A DNA stretch of 6,085 bases from an uncultured Lachnospiraceae bacterium (GCA_934376945.1 CAKRPI010000113.1:1-6085); one strand, 5' to 3'; counted from the stretch's first letter, positions 1 to 5,707 are shown. Program-made: numbers and translations. Notes: generated by a model from the letters alone, not told the origin.

Positions 1-230
1 CGACACTGCAGATGCCGATTATTACTCCGGTTGCGTCCGAGACATGGGGCGTAAAAGAGTCTGTTGCCACCGAGGATGATATGCCGGAATGGGGACCGAC
101 AGAAGAGCGTGGAATTGATATGGAAGTTGAAACTGCAGCAGCAGATCTGGCTTCCGGATCAAACGCTGTTATTCTGAAGCACCCGGTATCCGTTGCTACG
201 ATCTCCAAGATGATCAAAGCTCTGATTTAA
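1..230 (+). CDS. acsD: Corrinoid/iron-sulfur protein small subunit (AcsD), C-terminal part only
   Basis: The reading frame is open from the left edge of the window (complete codons from base 3) to a TAA at 228-230, so about 75 C-terminal residues are visible. They include ITPVASETWGVKES, then an acidic stretch with PEWGPTEERGI, then a segment ending NAVILKHPVSVATISKMIKAL. This fits the C-terminal end of the TIM-barrel small subunit of the corrinoid/iron-sulfur protein (the CODH/ACS delta subunit), which dimerises with AcsC and helps hold the cobamide that carries the methyl group. The identification rests on this end resembling the family as I recall it and on acsC lying 36 bases downstream. 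The Met codon at 12 is internal and is not the start. The gene is cut by the window edge, not broken. It is almost certainly co-transcribed with acsC. Confidence 0.88.
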   Translation, partial: TLQMPIITPVASETWGVKESVATEDDMPEWGPTEERGIDMEVETAAADLASGSNAVILKHPVSVATISKMIKALI

Positions 231-247
231 TATATATTTCATATATA
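231..247 (+). other. Small AT-only hairpin between acsD and acsC
   Basis: TATATAT (231-237) and ATATATA (241-247) are perfect reverse complements around a TTC loop. The hairpin sits just after the acsD stop and four bases before the acsC AGGAGG site (251-256). It is A/T only and so weak. It has no GC stem or U-run and is not a terminator. It may keep the ribosome-binding site free of other structure, or it may be chance in an AT-rich spacer. Confidence 0.3.
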
Positions 248-266
248 CACAGGAGGAAATAAAACA

Positions 267-1613
267 ATGGCATTAAAAGGTCTTGATATTTTTAAATTAT
301 CACCAAAAAAGAACTGTAAAGAGTGCGGCTCTCCGACATGTATGGCTTTCTCTATGAAAGTTGCACAGGGTGCGGTAAGTCTGGATGCATGCCCGTACTT
401 CTCAGAGGAAGCAAAGGCTGCAATGAGCGAGGCAACTGCTCCGCCAATGAAGACCATTAAGGTAGGCACAGGCGATACAGAAATGACACTGGGCGGCGAG
501 ACCGTTCTGTTCCGTCATGAGAAGACGTTTGTGAGCAAGACCAGATATGCAGTAGATCTTTGTAGCAGCATGGATGATGCACTGATCGATGCAAGACTGG
601 AAGAACTGAAGCATGTAGATTATGACCGTATCGGTGAGCGTATGTATGTTGAGATGATCGATGTGGAATACGATCCGGCAAGCGGTCAGGACAAGTATGT
701 AGAACTTGTGAAAAAAGCAGACGGACATGGAAGAGTACTGATTCTGGATTGCCAGGATGTCGAGGTTGCAAAGGCAGCACTTGAGATCTGCAAGGCATCC
801 AAGCCAATCCTGAATGGTGCAAATCCGTCCAACTACGAAGAAATGAGCAAGATCGCGACAGAGGCAGGCGTTGCACTCGGCGTTCGCGGCGCAAACGAGG
901 ATGAGCTGTACGATACACTGGCAGCACTGGAGAAGCTTGGAAACAAGAATCTTCTGTTCAATGCATGTGAGGGTACTGCAAAGGCAGCTTTCGCAACTGC
1001 TGTTCAGTTCCGTAAAGCAGCAATCAAAGACAGCAACCGTACCTGCGGCTATCCGTCTATCGTAAACGTGTCCAAGATTGCAAAGGGTGACTGGCATCTT
1101 CAGGCAGCACTGCTGTCTCTGTTCACTGTAAAATACGGTTCCATCGTAATTGCAGAGCACATCGGATATGCAGAGGCACTTCCGCTTTATGGATTAAGAC
1201 AGAATGTATTTACCGACCCGCAGAAGCCGATGAAGGTAGCACCGGGTGTATATCCGATCAATGGCGGCGATGAGAATTCTATCTGCCTGACGACAGTAGA
1301 CTTTGCGCTTACTTACTTCGTAGTATCCGGTGAGCTGGAGCGTTCCGGCGTACCGTGCAACCTTATTATCAACGATGCTGGCGGACTTTCCGTACTGACA
1401 TCATGGGCAGCAGGTAAATTCTCTTCAACATCCATCGCAAACTTCTTTAAAGAGCAGGATATTGAAGGAAAGATCAAATGCCGCAAGCTTTGCATCCCGG
1501 GCAAGGTAGCCGTATTAAAGGGCGAGCTTGAAGCAAAGATGCCGGGCTGGGAGATCATTGTTGCTCCGCGTGAGGCTGTTCAGCTCGTAAAATTCCTGAA
1601 GGATATGCAGTAA
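267..1613 (+). CDS. acsC: Corrinoid/iron-sulfur protein large subunit (AcsC, CODH/ACS gamma subunit)
   Basis: This 448-residue protein is the large subunit of the cytoplasmic corrinoid/iron-sulfur protein. It takes a methyl group from methyl-THF (via AcsE) on Co(I) and delivers it to acetyl-CoA synthase. The N-terminus has four cysteines, C17, C20, C25 and C42 (C-X2-C-X4-C-X16-C), the usual [4Fe-4S] ligand pattern of this subunit. A TIM-barrel region follows (roughly 90-320, with VLILDCQD at 157-164). The C-terminal part (roughly 330-448) contains NLIINDAGGLSVLTSWAAGKF at about 365-385, typical of the cobamide-binding domain. The length matches the family (about 445 residues). The ATG at 267 has an ideal AGGAGG at 251-256 with a 10-base spacer, and the cysteine motif begins at the expected distance from it. 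No damage is seen. The strong ribosome-binding site fits a protein needed in large amounts alongside AcsD. Confidence 0.97.
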   Translation: MALKGLDIFKLSPKKNCKECGSPTCMAFSMKVAQGAVSLDACPYFSEEAKAAMSEATAPPMKTIKVGTGDTEMTLGGETVLFRHEKTFVSKTRYAVDLCSSMDDALIDARLEELKHVDYDRIGERMYVEMIDVEYDPASGQDKYVELVKKADGHGRVLILDCQDVEVAKAALEICKASKPILNGANPSNYEEMSKIATEAGVALGVRGANEDELYDTLAALEKLGNKNLLFNACEGTAKAAFATAVQFRKAAIKDSNRTCGYPSIVNVSKIAKGDWHLQAALLSLFTVKYGSIVIAEHIGYAEALPLYGLRQNVFTDPQKPMKVAPGVYPINGGDENSICLTTVDFALTYFVVSGELERSGVPCNLIINDAGGLSVLTSWAAGKFSSTSIANFFKEQDIEGKIKCRKLCIPGKVAVLKGELEAKMPGWEIIVAPREAVQLVKFLKDMQ

Positions 1614-1618
1614 GATTA

Positions 1619-1634
1619 AAACGATCAGTCGTTT
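1619..1634 (+). other. Hairpin just after the acsC stop codon
   Basis: AAACGA (1619-1624) pairs perfectly with TCGTTT (1629-1634) around a TCAG tetraloop, five bases after the acsC TAA. The stem is A/T-rich and ends in only three Ts, so it is weak as a terminator. It is the first of a series of hairpins in the acsC-acsE spacer and may protect the 3' end of an acsDC message after processing. Confidence 0.4.
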
Positions 1635-1673
1635 GGATCAGAACGTAGAAACAAACAGGAATGACAGCAGTTT

Positions 1674-1768
1674 TGCCGGGCAGGAAACCGCCCGGCACAG
1701 AATACTGTAGCAAAGCGGATTCTGTAAGTCCGCTTGAAAAAGAATGTCCGGCCCAAGGCAGGCCGGGC
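1674..1768 (+). promoter_or_regulatory. Three GC-rich stem-loops in the acsC-acsE spacer
   Basis: Three hairpins follow one another. TGCCGGGC (1674-1681) pairs perfectly with GCCCGGCA (1690-1697). AAGCGGA (1713-1719) pairs perfectly with TCCGCTT (1729-1735). GTCCGGCC (1746-1753) pairs with GGCCGGGC (1761-1768), with one G-U pair. None is followed by a T-run, so they do not look like ordinary intrinsic terminators. Alternative pairings exist: ACAGAAT (1697-1703) matches ATTCTGT (1719-1725) and would exclude the middle stem. GCCCGGC (1690-1696) can pair with GCCGGGC (1762-1768). I found no convincing promoter between them. The likely role is mRNA processing, stability or translational tuning between CFeSP and the methyltransferase; that role is inferred, while the pairing is read directly. 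Confidence 0.6.
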
Positions 1769-1799
1769 AGAATAAACCAATATAAAAGGAGAATACACA

Positions 1800-2585
1800 A
1801 TGGCAAAATTTGTAGCAATTGGTGAGAGACTTTCCACTACCGCACCGATCATCAACAAAGCATTCACAGAGAGAGATCCGGAGCCGATCCTGAAAAGAGC
1901 AGAGCAGCAGCTCAAAGCTGGTGCTACTTATCTTGATGTAAACATCGGACCGGCAGAAAGCGATGGAGAAGACCTGATGAAGTGGGCAGTTCAGCTCCTT
2001 CAGGGAAATTTTGACAATGTTCCGCTTGCACTGGACACTTCCAACAAGAAAGCAATTGAGGCTGGTATTGCTGTATACAATCGCGCAAAAGGAAAACCGA
2101 TCGTAAACTCTGCAGACGCTGCAGGACGTATCGAGTACCTTGACCTTGCAGCTGCAAACGATGCAATCTGTATCGCACTTTGCAACGGCGAAGGAATTGC
2201 AAAAGACAACGATGAGCGTATGGGCTATTGCCAGCTGCTGCTTGAGAGAGGTCTGGAGCATGGTATGGAAGCAGAGGATATCTGGTTTGATCCGTTATTC
2301 CTGGTTGTAAAGGGAATGCAGGACAAGCAGATGCAGGTTCTTGAGTGTATCAAGATGTTCAGCGACATGGGTCTGAATTCTACCGGCGGTCTGTCCAACA
2401 ACTCCAACGGTATGCCGAAGGCAATCCGTCCGATCATGGATTCCGCACTGGTAGCTATGGCTATGATGCAGGGTCTTACTTCTGCAATCGTAAACCCGAA
2501 CGACCTTCGTCTGATGGAGACCATCAAGTCCTGCGACGTATTCAAGGGTAATACACTGTATGCAGATTCTTATCTGGAGATCTAA
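1800..2585 (+). CDS. acsE: 5-methyltetrahydrofolate:corrinoid/iron-sulfur protein Co-methyltransferase (AcsE)
   Basis: This 261-residue cytoplasmic enzyme of the pterin-binding (DHPS-like) TIM-barrel family transfers the N5-methyl group of methyl-THF to Co(I) of the AcsC/AcsD protein. The length agrees with the known AcsE (about 262 residues). Family motifs appear in order: IGERLSTT near the start (7-14), ERDPEPI (24-30), LDVNIGPA (45-52), LALDTSN (76-82, with the pterin-contacting D79), IVNSADA (101-107, with N103), WFDPLFL (162-168, with D164) and GLSNNSNGMPKAIRP (197-211). N200 aligns with the Asn that stabilises the transferred methyl group's pterin in the Moorella enzyme. The alignment is from memory. 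The ATG at 1800 has AAGGAG at 1786-1791, eight bases upstream. The gene looks intact. Its order after acsD-acsC supports the assignment over related MetH-type or other pterin methyltransferases. Confidence 0.96.
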   Translation: MAKFVAIGERLSTTAPIINKAFTERDPEPILKRAEQQLKAGATYLDVNIGPAESDGEDLMKWAVQLLQGNFDNVPLALDTSNKKAIEAGIAVYNRAKGKPIVNSADAAGRIEYLDLAAANDAICIALCNGEGIAKDNDERMGYCQLLLERGLEHGMEAEDIWFDPLFLVVKGMQDKQMQVLECIKMFSDMGLNSTGGLSNNSNGMPKAIRPIMDSALVAMAMMQGLTSAIVNPNDLRLMETIKSCDVFKGNTLYADSYLEI

Positions 2586-2606
2586 TTCAGGCATAATTTT
2601 CTGAAT
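2585..2606 (+). other. Small hairpin overlapping the acsE stop codon
   Basis: ATTCAG (2585-2590) pairs perfectly with CTGAAT (2601-2606) around a 10-base AT-rich loop. It starts on the last base of the acsE TAA. The stem is short and lacks a following T-run. It could mark the end of a processed acsE message or be incidental. A CATAAT hexamer in the loop (2592-2597) resembles a -10 box, but no matching -35 box lies upstream. Confidence 0.3.
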
Positions 2607-2613
2607 GTAAATA

Positions 2614-2712
2614 GGTACCCCATCCTTTATACTGCAAAGTGAGAAAGGGTGGGATGTGGGGTGCAAGCTCCCACAGATCTGTCATGAGACGACTGCGTTC
2701 GTGAGACGACAT
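2614..2712 (+). ncRNA. Candidate structured leader RNA, possibly corrinoid-related, upstream of the activator gene
   Basis: CCCATCCTTT (2619-2628) pairs with AAAGGGTGGG (2644-2653), ten pairs with one G-U. Next, TGTGGGG (2655-2661) pairs with TCCCACA (2669-2675). A competing stem joins GGTACCCCAT with TGGGGTGC (2615-2623 with 2656-2664) and excludes the second. A third element uses ACGA (2689-2692) with TCGT (2699-2702), bounded by TGTC and GACA. Part of the order (AGGT, AAAGGG, GGGA, a short stem enclosing GGTGCAAGCTCC, then CACAG) resembles the 5' half of cobalamin riboswitches. However, the conserved CCCGC-ACTGT and GCCAGGAGACC boxes are absent. It is therefore either a diverged or decayed corrinoid aptamer, another leader type, or coincidental structure. 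Its place before a corrinoid-protein activator makes the idea worth testing. Confidence 0.35.
2685..2710 (+). repeat. Direct 9-base repeat TGAGACGAC
   Basis: TGAGACGAC occurs at 2685-2693 and again at 2702-2710, identical and 17 bases apart start to start, separated by TGCGTTCG. In RNA the two copies would lie on opposite sides of the small third hairpin of the leader. In DNA the spacing is roughly one and a half helical turns. No known binding motif is recognised. Confidence 0.6.
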
Positions 2713-2715
2713 GAA

Positions 2716-2792
2716 ATAGAAAGGGCTGCTGCGGACATGTGAATCATCAGAATTGCTTTCTGAAAATTACGGTCTGTAGCAGCCCTTTATAT
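2716..2792 (+). terminator. Long stem-loop, possible terminator or attenuator between acsE and the activator
   Basis: Bases 2720-2736 (AAAGGGCTGCTGCGGAC) pair with 2772-2788 over 17 positions, with two G-U pairs and no gap. After one mismatch, three more A/T pairs extend the stem (2716-2718 with 2790-2792). The 35-base loop carries its own perfect hairpin, TCAGAA (2747-2752) with TTCTGA (2758-2763). The stem is GC-rich and its 3' arm ends CCCTTTATAT, so the U-tract is short for a classical intrinsic terminator. It may be a partial terminator, an attenuator coupled to the upstream leader, or an RNA-protecting or processing element. It lowers the likelihood that the activator is transcribed at the same level as acsE. 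Confidence 0.5.
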
Positions 2793-2846
2793 CAGAATAA
2801 AAATAAGGACTGCAGAACATCAGAAGGACAGCTGAAGGTATCAGAA
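2746..2846 (+). repeat. Four direct copies of YATCAGAA before the activator gene
   Basis: ATCAGAA, each time preceded by a pyrimidine, occurs at 2746-2752, 2791-2797, 2819-2825 and 2840-2846, all on the + strand. Start-to-start distances are 45, 28 and 21 bases. Another ATCAGAA preceded by G lies at 1637-1643 in the acsC-acsE spacer. Four copies in about 100 bases is more than chance easily gives, though the region is A-rich. The sites could bind a regulator or an RNA-binding protein. One copy forms an arm of the nested hairpin of the long stem-loop. Confidence 0.5.
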
Positions 2847-2853
2847 GCTGTTC
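2826..2853 (+). other. Hairpin shortly upstream of the activator start
   Basis: GGACAGCT (2826-2833) pairs with AGCTGTTC (2846-2853) over eight positions including one G-U, with a 12-base loop that contains most of the fourth ATCAGAA copy. It ends 21 bases before the AAAGGA ribosome-binding site at 2875-2880. There is no T-run after it, so it is not a terminator. It may influence translation start or display the repeat as a protein-binding loop. Confidence 0.4.
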
Positions 2854-2874
2854 CTGTCGGCATATTGTGTGCAG

Positions 2875-2880
2875 AAAGGA
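2875..2880 (+). promoter_or_regulatory. Ribosome-binding site that sets the activator start at 2887
   Basis: AAAGGA lies six bases before the ATG at 2887. The only other candidate start in frame, a GTG at 2869, lies upstream of this site and has no Shine-Dalgarno sequence of its own. Starting at 2887 also places the N-terminus directly on the first strand of the ferredoxin domain (MFKVTFKF). The start at 2887 is therefore preferred. Confidence 0.75.
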
Positions 2881-2886
2881 TTGGTT

Positions 2887-4815
2887 ATGTTTAAGGTTAC
2901 ATTCAAATTTGAAAATGGCAATGCCGTGGAAGCATTTGCCACAGAAGGAGAAAATCTTCTGGAAGTGGCACGAAAGACAAACGTTGCCATTGACGCACCA
3001 TGTTCTGGTAATGCAGCCTGCGGAAAATGTAGAGTGAAGCTTTTGGCGGGAAAGCTGGATTCTCAGCAGACACTTCACATTACAGATGAAGAGTATGCAC
3101 AGGGCTGGAGGCTATCCTGTGTCAGCAAGGTGATTGCAGATGTTACGGTGGAAGTACCGGATATTGCGTCTGCATATAAAAGCAGAATGAAGGTGGCGGA
3201 CCTTGATTCGGCAAAAGAGATTGAAATTTTTGAAAAAACGAAGACAGATGTGGAAGCTGCCGGAATTGAATTTAAAAATGATATGGATGTGATCCGTGTC
3301 ACGATGCAGGAACCGACATTGGATGATACGATGCCGGATATGGAACGTGTTATATGGGCGGTAAAGGATGTCTGCGCGGTAAAGAACGTAAAAGTACCAT
3401 TTATTGTAATGAAAAATATGGCAGAAACACTGCGAAAATATAAATTTGACGTACAGTGCGTGATCCGCAGAGCCGGTGAAAAGGTAGAAGTGCTGGATAT
3501 CCTGGGACCGGAAGAGGATGTGAAGGTCTGCGGCCTGGCAGTGGATATCGGTACGACTTCCGTTGCAGCACTGATCATCGACATGAGAACCGGTGCAATT
3601 CTGGCAAAAGCATCGACCGGTAACGGACAGATCCGTTATGGAGCAGATGTTATCAACCGTATTATTGAGGCCATAAAGCCTGGCGGAAAGAAAAAGCTGC
3701 AGGACGCAATTATCAAAGAAACCTTAAATCCGCTGATTGCAGAAATGTGCTCGGCGGCAAAGATCAAGGCGACTCGCATTTACCGGATGTGCGTGGCAGG
3801 CAATACGACAATGAATCATCTGCTGGTTGGAGTATTCTCAGACCCGATTCGTATGGAACCGTATATTCCGACGTTTTATGAGACGACGAATGTGTATGCG
3901 CAGGATCTTGGCATTCATATTTTTCCGCATGCGCGGGTGATCATGGCGCCAAATATCGGAAGCTATGTAGGCGGAGATATTACGGCAGGTACGTTTGCAA
4001 GCTGTATCTGGAATCAGCCGACGATGTCGTTGTTTATTGATCTTGGAACAAACGGGGAGCTGGTATTCGGAAACGAGGAGTTTATGATGAGCTGTGCCTG
4101 CTCCGCTGGTCCGGCATTTGAGGGTGGAGATATCAGCTGTGGCATGCGTGCGACAGATGGTGCAATTGAAGCCTGCACGATCGATAAGGAAACGATGGAT
4201 CCGACATTTTCAATCATCGGTGATAAGGGACAGAAGGCAGTAGGAGTCTGCGGTTCCGGTATCATTGATCTGATCAGTGAGCTGTTCCGCTGCGGCATTA
4301 TCAACCCGAAAGGTAAATTTATCCGTGAAGGTAAACGGATCCGCCATGACAAATATGGTATGGGAAGCTATGTGCTGGTATTTAAGGAAGACGCAGCATC
4401 GGTCAAGGATGTAGAGATCAATGAGGTGGATATTGACAACTTCATGCGTGCAAAGGGAGCTATTTTTTCAGCAATACGCGTGATGCTCAATTCACTTGAT
4501 TTTACCGTGGACATGATCGATGATGTATACGTAGCAGGAGGAATCGGAAGCGGCATTAACATGAAGAATGCGGTCAATATCGGTATGTTCCCGGATATTC
4601 CGATCGAGAAGTTCCACTACATCGGAAACTCCTCTTTGTCGGGTTCTTACATTATGCTGCTGTCCAATCAGGCAGAGAAGAAAGTGGATGACATTGCACA
4701 CAATATGACGTATCTTGAGCTCTCCAATGAGCCGACGTATATGGATGAGTTTGTGGCTTCCTGCTTCCTTCCGCACACGGATGCGACCCTGTTTCCGTCT
4801 TTGACATTTAAATAA
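2887..4815 (+). CDS. acsV: ATP-dependent reductive activator of the corrinoid/iron-sulfur protein (RACo/AcsV type)
   Basis: This 642-residue cytoplasmic protein restores inactive Co(II) CFeSP to Co(I), coupling ATP hydrolysis to delivery of a low-potential electron. The N-terminal plant-type ferredoxin domain has C39, C45, C48 and C78 (C-X5-C-X2-C-X29-C) for a [2Fe-2S] cluster. A linker and middle region follow (about 95-215). The C-terminal ASKHA ATPase region (DUF4445/RACo family) has a phosphate-1-like motif AVDIGTTSVAAL (218-229), then AGNTTMNHL (304-312), FIDLGTNGEL (383-392) and the adenosine-type motif YVAGGIGSGI (548-557). It ends DEFVASCFLPHTDATLFPS, common in the family. Its size agrees with RACo (about 630 residues). 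Related RACE/RamA-type activators serve other corrinoid methyltransferases, but position after acsDCE favours CFeSP as the target. The weaker ribosome-binding site and intervening stem-loop suggest lower expression than CFeSP, as expected for a catalyst of repair. Confidence 0.93.
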   Translation: MFKVTFKFENGNAVEAFATEGENLLEVARKTNVAIDAPCSGNAACGKCRVKLLAGKLDSQQTLHITDEEYAQGWRLSCVSKVIADVTVEVPDIASAYKSRMKVADLDSAKEIEIFEKTKTDVEAAGIEFKNDMDVIRVTMQEPTLDDTMPDMERVIWAVKDVCAVKNVKVPFIVMKNMAETLRKYKFDVQCVIRRAGEKVEVLDILGPEEDVKVCGLAVDIGTTSVAALIIDMRTGAILAKASTGNGQIRYGADVINRIIEAIKPGGKKKLQDAIIKETLNPLIAEMCSAAKIKATRIYRMCVAGNTTMNHLLVGVFSDPIRMEPYIPTFYETTNVYAQDLGIHIFPHARVIMAPNIGSYVGGDITAGTFASCIWNQPTMSLFIDLGTNGELVFGNEEFMMSCACSAGPAFEGGDISCGMRATDGAIEACTIDKETMDPTFSIIGDKGQKAVGVCGSGIIDLISELFRCGIINPKGKFIREGKRIRHDKYGMGSYVLVFKEDAASVKDVEINEVDIDNFMRAKGAIFSAIRVMLNSLDFTVDMIDDVYVAGGIGSGINMKNAVNIGMFPDIPIEKFHYIGNSSLSGSYIMLLSNQAEKKVDDIAHNMTYLELSNEPTYMDEFVASCFLPHTDATLFPSLTFK

Positions 4816-4837
4816 AAGGATCCGGTTGAAATCCTAA

Positions 4838-4875
4838 AGGACGGCTAAGCGGTCAATACTGCCGTCCTGGTTTTT
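4838..4875 (+). terminator. Probable intrinsic terminator after the activator gene
   Basis: AGGACGGC (4838-4845) pairs perfectly with GCCGTCCT (4861-4868) around a 15-base loop, then GG and TTTTT (4871-4875) follow. This is the best classical terminator in the window, 22 bases after the activator stop codon. The large loop and the two Gs before the T-run make it moderate in strength, so some read-through into the next gene is likely. I saw no clear promoter between it and 4933. Confidence 0.65.
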
Positions 4876-4932
4876 CCAAATATGTTCTGATCCGGCAGCA
4901 GAAAAAAGAAAAGATAGGAAGAACAAGAAAGT

Positions 4933-5568
4933 ATGGAAATAGAAAAGAACAACAATAAAGAACTGGTACCGCTGGAGCATTATCTGGAAGAATACGCAAA
5001 AGCATCTCCGGAGGAGATGAGCAGCCGTACCGGTATGCCGTATGATGCAGAAAAACAGCAGTTTGAGGTCACCTTTTTCGGGCGGAAGTACGCAGTGGCC
5101 TGGCCGGAATTTTCGGCGACGTGTCTGAATGATGCATATAGTTTTGATGCACTGGAAAAAATGAATCCGGCCAAGATTCTTGTGGTACGTTTTCTGCTGG
5201 AAGGTGCAACAGCAAATGGCACCGGAAAATTCCTTACGTATCGTGAGGTGCCGTGGGGAGAACTGTATTATCGCCAGTTCAATGGGCGCTGTATGATGCG
5301 TCTGGCGTATGGTTTTGGTAATAAACTGGACGCATTCAAAAAAGCGATGGAGGCGATGCATGCGCAGCCGGTAAAGGCGGGCGATGCGGCGTATCAGGCC
5401 GAGGTATTTCCGGGGTATTTCGTACAGTTTCTGTTATGGGAGGGTGATGAAGAGTTTGCACCGTCTTCTCAGATTCTGTTCAGTGACAATTTTCCGGCAG
5501 GGTTTCATGCAGAAGATCTGGTAGTTGTCTGTGATGTACTGATTACGATTCTGAAAAACCTGCAGTAA
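4933..5568 (+). CDS. DUF3786 domain protein of unknown function
   Basis: This 211-residue soluble protein matches the DUF3786 family as I recall it. Residues 44-55 (FEVTFFGRKYAV) form the early strand pair. ILVVRFLLEGATANGTGKFLTYREVPWGELYYRQF (about 82-116) is the central signature, and FLLWEGDEEFAPSSQILFSDN (about 166-186) is the late signature. It has no signal peptide, membrane segment or obvious metal or nucleotide motif, and its few cysteines are not clustered. The hydrophilic N-terminus (EKNNNKE) is probably flexible. The ATG at 4933 has GGAAG at 4917-4921 with an 11-base spacer, which is weak. The family occurs mainly in strict anaerobes and often near corrinoid or CODH/ACS genes (remembered, not checked). 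Its position between the CFeSP activator and fhs suggests an accessory role in corrinoid or C1 chemistry. No function should be assigned from sequence alone. Confidence 0.85.
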   Translation: MEIEKNNNKELVPLEHYLEEYAKASPEEMSSRTGMPYDAEKQQFEVTFFGRKYAVAWPEFSATCLNDAYSFDALEKMNPAKILVVRFLLEGATANGTGKFLTYREVPWGELYYRQFNGRCMMRLAYGFGNKLDAFKKAMEAMHAQPVKAGDAAYQAEVFPGYFVQFLLWEGDEEFAPSSQILFSDNFPAGFHAEDLVVVCDVLITILKNLQ

Positions 5569-5623
5569 GAGCGGTTTAGTAGCATATTATACAAAATAGA
5601 TACGCTGAAAAATGAAATAAGTA

Positions 5624-5652
5624 TTGAAATTAGCCAGTATTTCGATTATATT
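5624..5652 (+). promoter_or_regulatory. Sigma-A-type promoter for fhs
   Basis: TTGAAA (5624-5629) and TATATT (5647-5652) each match five of six consensus bases, with the ideal 17-base spacer in an AT-rich setting. Transcription would start near 5659, giving a leader of about 68 bases before the fhs ATG. It lies wholly in the intergenic space after the DUF3786 gene. It suggests fhs is transcribed independently of, or in addition to, the upstream acs genes. Confidence 0.7.
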
Positions 5653-5663
5653 AGTAAGTAAAA

Positions 5664-5707
5664 GGGTGAAGATTGCCCGTGCGCAGGAACAGATGCGTTC
5701 CATTGCG
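5664..5707 (+). other. Structured 5' leader of fhs
   Basis: CGCA-GGAAC (5682-5690) pairs with GTTCC-AT-TGCG (5697-5707), nine pairs with a two-base bulge and the loop AGATGC. The stem ends four bases before the AAGGAG ribosome-binding site (5711-5716). A weaker stem, GGGTGA with TTGCCC (5664-5669 with 5673-5678), precedes it. I do not recognise a THF, ZTP or other known riboswitch core. The hairpin may stabilise the transcript or modulate translation of fhs. Confidence 0.45.

Noticed and set aside
402..1160. 252-codon open frame on the - strand opposite acsC
   Set aside because: It lies wholly within the well-identified acsC. It encodes an implausibly cysteine- and leucine-rich product and arises from the GCA/GAT-rich codon use of acsC. 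No ribosome-binding site or family resemblance was seen.
1674..1697. Intrinsic terminator after acsC
   Set aside because: The stem is perfect and GC-rich, but the following bases are CAGAATACTG with no T-run, and acsE follows in the same pathway.
1638..2261. 207-codon open frame on the - strand across the acsC-acsE spacer and acsE
   Set aside because: Most of it is antisense to acsE and the rest crosses the hairpin array. The product is cysteine-rich with no recognisable domain.
2592..2597. CATAAT as a -10 box for a promoter of the activator leader
   Set aside because: One mismatch from consensus, but the expected -35 position (around 2568-2574) has nothing close to TTGACA.
2655..2675. Possible group II intron fragment, from the GGTGCAAG-TCC-like element
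   Set aside because: A similar short element occurs in group II introns, but there is no reverse transcriptase gene, no domain V-like hairpin and no intron boundary nearby.
4834..5361. 175-codon open frame on the - strand opposite the DUF3786 gene
   Set aside because: It overlaps a recognised family on the other strand and runs through the terminator. The histidine- and phenylalanine-rich translation looks like an antisense shadow.
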